Below are positions 34,059 through 41,949 of a DNA stretch of 64,000 nt, piece by piece. Source of the stretch: Nisaea sp. (GTDB taxonomy: Bacteria; Pseudomonadota; Alphaproteobacteria; Thalassobaculales; Thalassobaculaceae); NCBI RefSeq assembly GCF_034670185.1, contig NZ_JAXMNY010000001.1, positions 1,488,001 to 1,552,000 of the forward strand. Direction: 5' to 3'. The stretch's first letter is position 1, and every line of letters starts with the position of its first letter. A program made the position numbers and the translations under genes. Below the pieces are notes generated by a model that saw only the letters and a list, made by a program, of their open reading frames with translations, did no database searches and was not told the DNA's origin.

Positions 34059-35108
34059 ATGCCCCTGAACGGATCCGCCCCGCACCTGTCCGCGACCGAC
34101 AAAACGCCGAACACCGGTTCCGGTTTCCCATCGATCCGCATGCGCCGGAACCGGCAGACCGAATGGTCAAGGCGGCTTGTGGCGGAAAACCGGCTGTCCG
34201 TCGACGATCTGATCTGGCCGATTTTCGTCCGTGTAGGCCACGGCCTGGAAGAGCCGGTCGAGTCGATGCCAGGCGTATTTCGCTATTCCGTCGACCGGCT
34301 GCCGGAGATTGTCGGCAAGGCGCGGGATCTCGGCATTCCGGCGGTCGCGCTCTTTCCGTTCACCGAACCGGAGCTTAAGGACGAAACCGGCAGTTATTCC
34401 GAAAGGGACGACAATCTCGTGTGTGAGGCCGTACGTGCGATTAAGGCGTCCGTGCCCGATATCGGCGTAATGTGCGACGTCGCGCTCGACCCCTATACCA
34501 GCCACGGTCATGACGGCGTGCTTGAAGGCGACCGTATTCTGAATGACGAGAGCGTCGAAATCCTGTGCCGCCAGGCCCTGGCTCAGGCTCGCGCAGGCTG
34601 CGACATCGTCGCGCCGTCAGACATGATGGACGGCCGCATCGGCGTGATCCGCAAAGCTCTTGATGCGCACGGCTTCGACAATGTGCAGATCATGGCCTAT
34701 TCGGCCAAATACGCGTCCGCCTTCTATGGCCCGTTCCGGGATGCTGTCGGCTCCTCCGGCACCCTCGGCAAGGCCAGCAAGTCGACCTATCAGATGGATT
34801 CGGCAAATACGGATGAGGCCTTGCGCGAAGTCGCCCTCGACATTGCAGAAGGCGCGGACATGGTCATGGTCAAGCCGGGCATGCCCTATCTCGACATCGT
34901 ACGCAGGGTAAAGGACACTTTCTCCATGCCGACCTACGCCTATCAGGTAAGCGGCGAATACGCGATGATCTCGGCCGCCGGCCTGAACGGCTGGATCGAC
35001 CGGGAACGGGCCATGGTGGAAAGCCTGCTTGGCTTCAAACGCGCGGGCGCCGACGGGGTGCTGACCTATTTCGCGGTCGAGGTGGCGCAGCGTTTGAAAG
35101 CCGGGTGA
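34059..35108 (+). CDS. hemB: Delta-aminolevulinic acid dehydratase (porphobilinogen synthase)
   Basis: Condenses two ALA molecules to porphobilinogen in heme and corrin synthesis. The active-site lysines are at about residue 217 (YSAKYASAFYGPFRDA) and 272 (MVKPGMPYLDIV). The metal region reads CDVALDPYTSHGHDG, so the triple-cysteine zinc site is replaced by Asp/Ala positions as in the Mg/K-dependent alphaproteobacterial and plant type. The protein is 349 residues. It is divergent from the valine operon across a 224-base spacer. Confidence 0.96.
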   Translation: MPLNGSAPHLSATDKTPNTGSGFPSIRMRRNRQTEWSRRLVAENRLSVDDLIWPIFVRVGHGLEEPVESMPGVFRYSVDRLPEIVGKARDLGIPAVALFPFTEPELKDETGSYSERDDNLVCEAVRAIKASVPDIGVMCDVALDPYTSHGHDGVLEGDRILNDESVEILCRQALAQARAGCDIVAPSDMMDGRIGVIRKALDAHGFDNVQIMAYSAKYASAFYGPFRDAVGSSGTLGKASKSTYQMDSANTDEALREVALDIAEGADMVMVKPGMPYLDIVRRVKDTFSMPTYAYQVSGEYAMISAAGLNGWIDRERAMVESLLGFKRAGADGVLTYFAVEVAQRLKAG

Positions 35109-35113
35109 AAGGC

Positions 35114-36127
35114 TTAGCCTGGCTGCCGAGGCGCCATTTTGTGACGCCACATTTCAGTGGCGGCACGACAGAGCCCAACTGTTTCCACTAGGTCGGAAAC
35201 GATGCTTTCCAGAACAGAAAGCGGAGGGTGGTTGACGGCACGAGCAATGCGCGCCCTTGCGAACTCACGCTGATCTGATAGCAACAAGACACAATGAGAG
35301 CCCGAAGCGTGCCAGACGCGTTTCCCTCGGCAGTTTCCTCTATGTGAGGGTGGCCGTCCCCAAGACGTCCGAGCGACAGCCCGCTCAAGAAACTGAACAC
35401 GCTCGTCAAGGTGAACCCGCTCGGCGACACGTAAGACTAGGACCGAACCGCTAAAAGTCCGCACACTGCGCCGGTTCGAATAATCATATTTTTCAAATCG
35501 CACGGGCAAAATATGAGCAAGGTATCCCGGCTCAAGAATTGTAAGGCCGTGCCGTTCATCTGCGTATGCCGTCTCTCCAGTTAGCGTGAACCCGGATCGC
35601 TCGATTAAGGCTAAAAGATCGCCCTCGGCATCCTGCCGCAACGAACGCACATCGAGGCGTGAAAGCCCGTCAATCGAATGCAGGAGCGGGAAAACAGCTA
35701 TTTTCGCAAAGTGCAACGCGTATGCACGCGACTTCATAGTAGTGAAGCCGACAATCCCCCCGAATAGGCCACCTATTATCGTTCCCGAGACAGCCTTGTG
35801 TTTGAGTATCGGCAACAACTTCACAAAGTGAAAAGTGAACCAAGATTTGAATTTTGTGACGAATCCGAAAACTGAGATTTTCAGCGCGATCTTCGGGCCC
35901 AATACAATCACCAGCGTCCCGACGAAGAACATGACTGGTAACAGAAGAGCCAGAAGCGTCGCTCGTGAAACCACGCTCCGCTGAGCCTGTTTTCGACGCG
36001 CTTCCAGTGCACTCCAATTGATGTGTTCAACCGCTTGCCGCCAACGACCGGAGACAAGGTCGTCAACGATCAGCTTACCATCCCCGGTCACTGGAACCGC
36101 TTTTTGTGTCCGCCGACCGACGCTCAC
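35114..36127 (-). CDS. Hypothetical membrane protein
   Basis: The 337-residue protein has a basic N-terminal part and two clear membrane helices near residues 56-78 (LALLLPVMFFVGTLVIVLG) and 112-130 (a glycine-rich SGTIIGGLFGGIVGF). A soluble C-terminal region of about 190 residues follows with many Arg/His. No family is recognised. It overlaps the alpha/beta hydrolase gene by four bases (ATGA), so the two are coupled. Its base composition looks lower in GC than its neighbours. It ends 5 bases from the convergent hemB. Confidence 0.65.
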   Translation of the reverse strand: MSVGRRTQKAVPVTGDGKLIVDDLVSGRWRQAVEHINWSALEARRKQAQRSVVSRATLLALLLPVMFFVGTLVIVLGPKIALKISVFGFVTKFKSWFTFHFVKLLPILKHKAVSGTIIGGLFGGIVGFTTMKSRAYALHFAKIAVFPLLHSIDGLSRLDVRSLRQDAEGDLLALIERSGFTLTGETAYADERHGLTILEPGYLAHILPVRFEKYDYSNRRSVRTFSGSVLVLRVAERVHLDERVQFLERAVARTSWGRPPSHRGNCRGKRVWHASGSHCVLLLSDQREFARARIARAVNHPPLSVLESIVSDLVETVGLCRAATEMWRHKMAPRQPG

Positions 36128-37119
36128 ATAATACCCTTCTCTTCGAGAAACCGCTCCGCCATCCTGAGGTGCCAGCTTCCGCCGTCATGGAACCCGACAT
36201 GGCCGCCGTCGAGCGGGAGGAGCGGCGTCAAGCGCGGGTTCGCCGCCCAGTCGAAATCGAGATAGCTCGCCCCCGGTATCCAGGGATCGTTGAGGGCGTG
36301 GATGATCAGGGTCGGGGTCGTGATGGCCTTCAGGTACCGTCTGGCGGAACTTTGCGTGTAGTAATCACGCGCACCGTCAAACCCGTTGCGGGCCGCGACA
36401 TGACGCTCATCGAATTCGAAAATTGTCCGGACATTGGCGACGGCATTACTTTCCGCGGCGGTTAGGGCCGGGATCGCCAGCGCCTCGCGCTTCATGCTTT
36501 TCAGAAGCCAGCGATGGTAGAGCCTGTTGCGCGGCTGGATGATGCGCTCGGAAGAGCGGGCAAGATCGATCGGCGCGGAAACCGAGATAGCCGCCAGCAC
36601 ATGCGGTCGCTCTTGTTCTCCCAGATATTTCAGCATCATGTTGGCGCCGAGGGAGGCGCCGTAGAGGACGAAACGGTCAGCTGTGCCGCTCTCGCGCAGC
36701 TGTGACAGCACCGCTTCCAGGTCTCCGGTCCGGCCGGCATGATAGGATTGCGTGCAATCGCCTCTGGTCGGCCCAGCCCCTCGCAAATTAAGCCGCAGGA
36801 CAGACAATCCCGCCGCCACAAAATACCCGGCAGCGTCGCGCACCAGATAGCTGTCCTCACAGCCGGTGAGCCCGTGAATGATGACGACAAGCGGCGCCCC
36901 CGGGATCGGTTTTGCCGGATGCTCCAACATACCGGACAAGCGGTCGCCGGTGCCGTCCTCCATCGGAAATGCGATACGCTCGGACCGCGCAGACGGGATG
37001 ACCGGCCGGCCTCCGAACAGAAAGCTTCTCAGTGTTTGCGGATGCCTGCCAACCCAGGGAAATCGCGGTTGGAACGGTGGGTAGGACGGAATGTCAGGAA
37101 GCGTCACTCGGCGTCCCAT
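36124..37119 (-). CDS. YheT-type alpha/beta hydrolase
   Basis: Hydrolase of the AB-hydrolase-4 (YheT) family, 331 residues. The order is typical: FPWVGRHPQTLRSFLF near the start, VVIIHGLTGCEDSYLVRDA (oxyanion region), YGASLGANMMLKYLGE (nucleophile serine), HALNDPWIPGASY (aspartate) and GGHVGFHDG (histidine). The substrate is unknown, probably an acyl or lipid ester. The ATG at 37119 is the best start; it overlaps the upstream hydrolase by 26 bases. A GTG twelve bases later is an alternative. Confidence 0.88.
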   Translation of the reverse strand: MGRRVTLPDIPSYPPFQPRFPWVGRHPQTLRSFLFGGRPVIPSARSERIAFPMEDGTGDRLSGMLEHPAKPIPGAPLVVIIHGLTGCEDSYLVRDAAGYFVAAGLSVLRLNLRGAGPTRGDCTQSYHAGRTGDLEAVLSQLRESGTADRFVLYGASLGANMMLKYLGEQERPHVLAAISVSAPIDLARSSERIIQPRNRLYHRWLLKSMKREALAIPALTAAESNAVANVRTIFEFDERHVAARNGFDGARDYYTQSSARRYLKAITTPTLIIHALNDPWIPGASYLDFDWAANPRLTPLLPLDGGHVGFHDGGSWHLRMAERFLEEKGIM

Positions 37120-38026
37120 CGGCTTCTGTAGCGGGCGACTTGGCAACCATGTCCTCGTCTTCCTCTTCCTCGACAGGCTCGAACTGCATGAGCCATTCAT
37201 GCACCGCGCCGATCTGTGCCTCGTTCATCAAAGCCGGCGCATGGCCGCAGCCCTCGAACTCGATCAGATCAGCCTTTGGGCCACGCTCCGTCATTTCCTC
37301 GGCGACATCGCGGGTCAGCAGATCGGAATTGGCGCCCCGGAGCACCAGAGTCGGGCATTTGATCATGTCGTAGACCGCCCAGAGATCGACATCCTCTATC
37401 GGCCCCTCGAACGCGGCCCCGATTGCCGGATCGTAATGCATCTTGTATGTACCGTCCGGCTCCCGGAGTACGCTGTGCTGGGTCATTTCCGACCAGTCCG
37501 CATCTGAAAGATCGCCGAAATCCGCCAGCGTTTCGCGCAGATAGGCCCCGGCCTCGTTCAAATTCTGGAAGACCGGAGGATCGGCGACATATGTCCCGAT
37601 CCGCTCCAGAGCCGCCTTCGGAATGAAGGGGCCGACATCGTTCAGGATCAGCCGTTTGATCGGCGAATCCTCGCGCGCCGCCAGCAGCATGCCGATAATG
37701 CCGCCCATCGAGGTGCCGAGCCACTCGACCTCCTGCAAGCCACGATAATCCAGTAGCGCATCCGCATGGCGCAGATAGGTCTCGAAATTGTAGCCGTCCT
37801 TGTTATTGAGCCAGCCACTGCGGCCGCGCCCGACAACATCGGTCTCGACACAGCGGATATCCTTGCCAATCGCCCTGGCAAGCGCATCGAAATCCCGACC
37901 CTGCCGGGTCAGACCGTGCGCGCAGATCATAGTCCGCGGCAACATCCGGTTGCCCCAGTCAGTGAAGGCTAGCCAGACGGTGCCGTGGTCGTCTGTGAAG
38001 GGAAAACTGCCTTGATCTGGTCTCAT
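37094..38026 (-). CDS. Alpha/beta fold hydrolase
   Basis: The 310-residue protein shows CAHGLTRQGRDFDALA (oxyanion loop), LGTSMGGIIGMLLAA with the nucleophile serine, an LRGANSDLL strand for the acidic residue and GCGHAPALMNE for the histidine. The acidic C-terminal tail (EEEEDEDM) is not part of the fold. The ATG at 38026 gives a start well placed before the first strand; the upstream frame is not conserved-looking. The substrate is unknown. Confidence 0.88.
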   Translation of the reverse strand: MRPDQGSFPFTDDHGTVWLAFTDWGNRMLPRTMICAHGLTRQGRDFDALARAIGKDIRCVETDVVGRGRSGWLNNKDGYNFETYLRHADALLDYRGLQEVEWLGTSMGGIIGMLLAAREDSPIKRLILNDVGPFIPKAALERIGTYVADPPVFQNLNEAGAYLRETLADFGDLSDADWSEMTQHSVLREPDGTYKMHYDPAIGAAFEGPIEDVDLWAVYDMIKCPTLVLRGANSDLLTRDVAEEMTERGPKADLIEFEGCGHAPALMNEAQIGAVHEWLMQFEPVEEEEDEDMVAKSPATEADGTPSDAS

Positions 38027-38175
38027 GCTCCGTCCTGTCCCCGCCGTGTCACGGTGCCTTTTCTGTCCCCGCCGACATATTCCCACCGGGGGGGGATGCG
38101 TCAAGTGCGCAGCCTGCTTGCCCGACGCTGCGATACTGATAAGGTCCGGCAATTATTTAAGTGGGAGGGCCGATA

Positions 38176-38634
38176 ATGGCTAGCAACGGAATCAGGGTCA
38201 TTCCGGCAGAAGAACGGCACAAGGCGGACTGGCGCCGGCTCTACGACGGCTATGCCGCCTTCTACAAGGTGCCGATGACGGATGCCATCGCGGACAACGT
38301 CTGGGGCTGGCTGCACGACCCGGCGCATGTGCTGAACTGCCTGATCGCCGAGGACGCGAGCGGCAAGGCCATCGGCCTCGCCCATATCCGCGCCATGCCG
38401 CGCCCGCTCTCCGGCGCCGAATGCGGCTTCCTCGACGATCTGTTCGTCGATCCTGACGCGCGCGGTCAGGGCGTGTTCGAGGCCTTGTTCAAGGCGATGG
38501 ACGCGATGGCCCAGGAACGAGGCTGGGCGATGGTCCGCTGGCTGACCCAGGAATTCAATTATCGCGGCCGCTCCGCCTATGACCGGATCGCCACCAAGAC
38601 GCCCTTCATCCTCTATCAGCGCGAAACACCCTGA
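38176..38634 (+). CDS. GNAT family N-acetyltransferase
   Basis: A 152-residue acetyltransferase. DDLFVDPDARGQGVFEALFKAMD is the acetyl-CoA binding motif A and NYRGRSAYDRIATKTPFILY the C-terminal motif B. The ATG at 38176 has a GGGAGGG ribosome site six bases upstream, which decides it over the in-frame GTG at 38161. It precedes the CopD-like gene by 36 bases. The substrate is unknown. Confidence 0.88.
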   Translation: MASNGIRVIPAEERHKADWRRLYDGYAAFYKVPMTDAIADNVWGWLHDPAHVLNCLIAEDASGKAIGLAHIRAMPRPLSGAECGFLDDLFVDPDARGQGVFEALFKAMDAMAQERGWAMVRWLTQEFNYRGRSAYDRIATKTPFILYQRETP

Positions 38635-38670
38635 CATAAGGCTCTCCGTCAGAGAGAGCAGGAGAGAGTT

Positions 38671-39141
38671 ATGCCCTACACAATGATTATCGCCCTCGCC
38701 ATCCACATCGTCTCCGCGGTGATCTGGGTCGGCGGCATGTTCTTCGCCTATACCTGCCTGCGCCCCTCCATGGGTACCCTGGAGCACGCGCCGGACCGGC
38801 TGCGCCTCTGGCGCGCGGTTTTCGCTCGCTTCTTCAGCTTCGTAACCACCCAGATTGTCCTGCTACTGGCCAGTGGCTACTGGATGATCTTCATGGAATT
38901 CGGCGGCTTCGCCGGTGCCGGCATCCATATCCACATCATGAACCTGACCGGGTTCGTGATGATGGGCCTCTTTGGCCATCTCTATTTTGCCGAATGGCTC
39001 AAGTTCCGCCGTGCGGTCGATGCAGAAGATTTCCCAACGGCTGGCGCACGGCTGAACCGGATCCGGGTGATTGTCGCGACCAATCTTGGCTTGGGGTGGG
39101 TGACCATCATCGTGGGAGCGACCGGTCGTTATTGGGGATAG
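38671..39141 (+). CDS. CopD-domain membrane protein
   Basis: The 156-residue protein has four membrane helices (about residues 5-27, 50-75, 84-105 and 133-153). Conserved histidines and tryptophan in the first helix (HIVSAVIWVGGMFF) and the GIHIHIMNLTGFVMM and FGHLYFAEW segments resemble the CopD superfamily. It may handle copper or heme in the inner membrane; the function is inferred from the fold only. Confidence 0.75.
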   Translation: MPYTMIIALAIHIVSAVIWVGGMFFAYTCLRPSMGTLEHAPDRLRLWRAVFARFFSFVTTQIVLLLASGYWMIFMEFGGFAGAGIHIHIMNLTGFVMMGLFGHLYFAEWLKFRRAVDAEDFPTAGARLNRIRVIVATNLGLGWVTIIVGATGRYWG

Positions 39142-39232
39142 CAATGTTGCTGGAGGCCCGCTTGCCGTGACCTTTTCAATCCCTTACTAATTCGCCCCAG
39201 ATCTCTGAGTTAATTCATAAAGGACACAGCGC

Positions 39233-40387
39233 ATGGCAGCGTCAGGAGGCCCTCTTTCCGGGGTGACCGTGGTCGATCTCTCGCGGATTCTCGCGGGGCC
39301 CTATTGCACCATGATGATGGCGGAACTCGGCGCCCGGGTGATCAAGGTGGAAACGCCTGAAACCGGCGACGACGCGCGGCATTACGGGCCGTTCATCAAC
39401 GGCAAGTCGGCCTATTTCCAGTCCGTCAACCGGGGCAAGGAAAGCATTGCCCTGAACCTGAAGGACGAGGGCGACAAGGCGATCCTCGACAAGCTGCTGG
39501 AGAAGGCCGACATCATCGTCGAGAACTTCCGGCCCGGGACCATGGAAAAGCTCGGCTTCGGCTGGGAACGGCTGCATGAGAAATTCCCGAAGCTGATCTA
39601 TGTCTCCGCCTCCGGCTTCGGCCATTCCGGCCCCGACATGTACCGCCCGGCTTACGATATGGTCGTGCAGGGCATGGGCGGCATCATGAGCATTACCGGC
39701 CATGAGGGCGCACCGCCGACCCGGATCGGCACCTCCATCGGCGATATCGGCTCCGGCCTCTATGCCGCCATCGGCGCCATGTCCGCACTGTTCCATCGCT
39801 CCGAGACCGGTGAGGCGACGAAAGTCGACATCTCCATGTTCGACTGCCAGCTCGCCCTGCTGGAAAACGCGATCATGCGCTATTTCGTTACCGGCACCGC
39901 GCCGGGACCGCTTGGCGCCCGCCATCCCTCGATCACGCCTTTCGAGGCCTTCGAGACCGAAGACGGCTACATCATCATCGCCGCAGGGAACGACGGACTG
40001 TTCCACAAGATGGCCGATGCCCTCGGCAAGGAAAGCTGGAAGACCGACGACCGTTTCCTGACGAACGACCTCCGGGCACAGCACCAAGCCTATCTGAAGC
40101 TTGAGATCGAGGCGATCCTAGGCACCAACACTACGGCTCATTGGGGCGGCATTCTGGATGAAGCAGGCGTGCCGAACGGACCGATCAACGATGTTGGCCA
40201 GGCCGCGGAGCATCCTCAGGCCGCTGCCCGCAACATGATCGTGGATGTGGACGATCCGGTCACCGGCGCGATGAAAGTCGTCGGCAACCCGATCAAACTG
40301 ACCGCGTTCGACGATCCGAAGACCCGCGTTCCATCACCGAACCTCGATCAGGACCGCGACCGTATCCTCAAGGAGCTTGGACTATGA
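39233..40387 (+). CDS. Class III CoA-transferase (CaiB/BaiF family)
   Basis: Transfers CoA between carboxylic acids. The 384 residues open with LSGVTVVDLSRILAGPYC, the family signature, then LGARVIKVE. The catalytic aspartate is expected at residue 171 in SIGDIGSGLY, which aligns with formyl-CoA transferase Asp169 and AMACR Asp156. Donor and acceptor are unknown. It is translationally coupled to an aldehyde dehydrogenase, which suggests a route in which an aldehyde is oxidised to an acid that is then activated. Confidence 0.92.
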   Translation: MAASGGPLSGVTVVDLSRILAGPYCTMMMAELGARVIKVETPETGDDARHYGPFINGKSAYFQSVNRGKESIALNLKDEGDKAILDKLLEKADIIVENFRPGTMEKLGFGWERLHEKFPKLIYVSASGFGHSGPDMYRPAYDMVVQGMGGIMSITGHEGAPPTRIGTSIGDIGSGLYAAIGAMSALFHRSETGEATKVDISMFDCQLALLENAIMRYFVTGTAPGPLGARHPSITPFEAFETEDGYIIIAAGNDGLFHKMADALGKESWKTDDRFLTNDLRAQHQAYLKLEIEAILGTNTTAHWGGILDEAGVPNGPINDVGQAAEHPQAAARNMIVDVDDPVTGAMKVVGNPIKLTAFDDPKTRVPSPNLDQDRDRILKELGL

Positions 40388-41913
40388 ATTTGATGCGCAA
40401 CGAGCTCGATTTCTCGAGCGAACCTGCTCTCACCCCGAACACCGATCCCTACGCGCTGGCGAAGGCTCTGTCCGGCCGCCACCTGATCGGCGGCAAGCTG
40501 GTCCCGGCCTCCTCCGGCAACAGCTTCGAGGTCATTGATCCGGCCACCGGCACCGTCATCGGCTATGGCGCCGAGGGCGACGAGACCGACGTGAACGCAG
40601 CGGTGGAAGATGCAGCCACCGCGCAGAAGGAATGGGGCAAGATGCGGGCCCGCGACCGGGGCGCGCTGATCCATAAATGCGGCGAAGTCCTGATGGACCA
40701 TGTCGAGGAGCTTGGCCGCCTCATCGCTCTTGAAACCGGTAAGGCACTGCGCACCGAAAGCCGTGTCGAGGCCTCGATCCTGGCCGACGCCTTCCTGTTC
40801 CATGCCGGCCTCGCGTCTGAGCTGAAGGGCGAGACCGTTCCGCACCATCCGGACATGCTGACCATCACCGTGCGCGAGCCGGTCGGTGTCGTCGGCGCGA
40901 TCATTCCATGGAACGTGCCGCTGCTGCTGATGGCACTGAAGATCGCCCCGGCACTGGTCGCCGGCAACACCGTGGTGGTGAAATCCGCCGAGGAAGCGCC
41001 GCTGACCGTCCTGCGCGTCTGCCAGATCCTGGCCTCCGTGCTGCCTGCCGGCTGCTTCAACATGCTGTCCGGTTACGGCCCGGAATGCGGTGCCCCACTG
41101 GTTGCCCATCCGAAGGTCGGCAAGATCACCTTCACCGGCTCCGTCGAGACCGGCAAGATCGTCTACAAAACCGCCGCCGACAAACTGATCCCGGTGACCC
41201 TGGAGCTCGGCGGCAAGAGCCCGATGATCGTCATGAAGGACGCCGATATCGACAAGGCCATCGGCGGCGCCGTCACCGGCATGCGCTTCACCCGCCAGGG
41301 CCAGAGCTGCACCGCCGCCAGCCGGATGTTCGTCCATGCCGACGTGCATGACGCATTCGTCGCCAAGCTGCGCGAGAAGGTCGACGCCATGGTGATGGGC
41401 GATCCGCTGGACGAGAAGACCGATATCGGCACCATCATCTCGCCGGAGCAGTTCGACAAGGTGAAGTCCTATATCGACCACGGCAAGGGCGAGGCCGGAG
41501 CGGAAGCAATCGAATGCTCCGCCATGCCGACCGACGCCAAGTTCAAGGACGGCCTGTTCGTCCGCCCAGTCGTCTTCCTCGGCATGACGAACGACAGCAA
41601 GCTGGCCCGCGAGGAGATCTTCGGCCCGGTGACCTGCGTCATCAAATGGACCGACGAGGAAGAAGTGCTCGCTGCCGCCAATGACAGTGATTACGGCCTC
41701 GCCGCCACGGTCTGGACCAACGACCTCAAGGCCGCGCTGAACTTCACCGAGAAACTGGAAGCCGGCTTCGTGCAGGTGAACCAGAACCTGGTCGTGCAGC
41801 CGGGTCTTTCCTATGGCGGCGTGAAGCAGTCCGGCATCGGCAAGGAAGCCACGCTGGAAGCCATGCTGGAGCACTTCACGAAAAAGAAGACCATCATCTT
41901 CAACAAGACCTGA
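40384..41913 (+). CDS. Aldehyde dehydrogenase (NAD(P)+)
   Basis: A 509-residue ALDH-superfamily enzyme. The catalytic glutamate is residue 274 (VTLELGGKSP) and the catalytic cysteine residue 309 (RQGQSCTAASRM). The cofactor segment AIIPWNVPLLLMALK and the GEIFGPV-type region (REEIFGPVTCV) are present. The start overlaps the CoA-transferase by four bases (ATGA). The substrate cannot be read from sequence; the sequence around the cysteine is of the broad benzaldehyde/betaine-aldehyde group. Confidence 0.94.
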   Translation: MNLMRNELDFSSEPALTPNTDPYALAKALSGRHLIGGKLVPASSGNSFEVIDPATGTVIGYGAEGDETDVNAAVEDAATAQKEWGKMRARDRGALIHKCGEVLMDHVEELGRLIALETGKALRTESRVEASILADAFLFHAGLASELKGETVPHHPDMLTITVREPVGVVGAIIPWNVPLLLMALKIAPALVAGNTVVVKSAEEAPLTVLRVCQILASVLPAGCFNMLSGYGPECGAPLVAHPKVGKITFTGSVETGKIVYKTAADKLIPVTLELGGKSPMIVMKDADIDKAIGGAVTGMRFTRQGQSCTAASRMFVHADVHDAFVAKLREKVDAMVMGDPLDEKTDIGTIISPEQFDKVKSYIDHGKGEAGAEAIECSAMPTDAKFKDGLFVRPVVFLGMTNDSKLAREEIFGPVTCVIKWTDEEEVLAAANDSDYGLAATVWTNDLKAALNFTEKLEAGFVQVNQNLVVQPGLSYGGVKQSGIGKEATLEAMLEHFTKKKTIIFNKT

Positions 41914-41949
41914 TCGCGCGTCATAGCGTAATCGATAGGGAGAAGGCCG

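Noticed and set aside
40348..41874. 508-codon minus-strand frame opposite the aldehyde dehydrogenase
   Set aside because: The plus-strand gene has intact catalytic residues. The antisense frame is a mirror of its codon bias.
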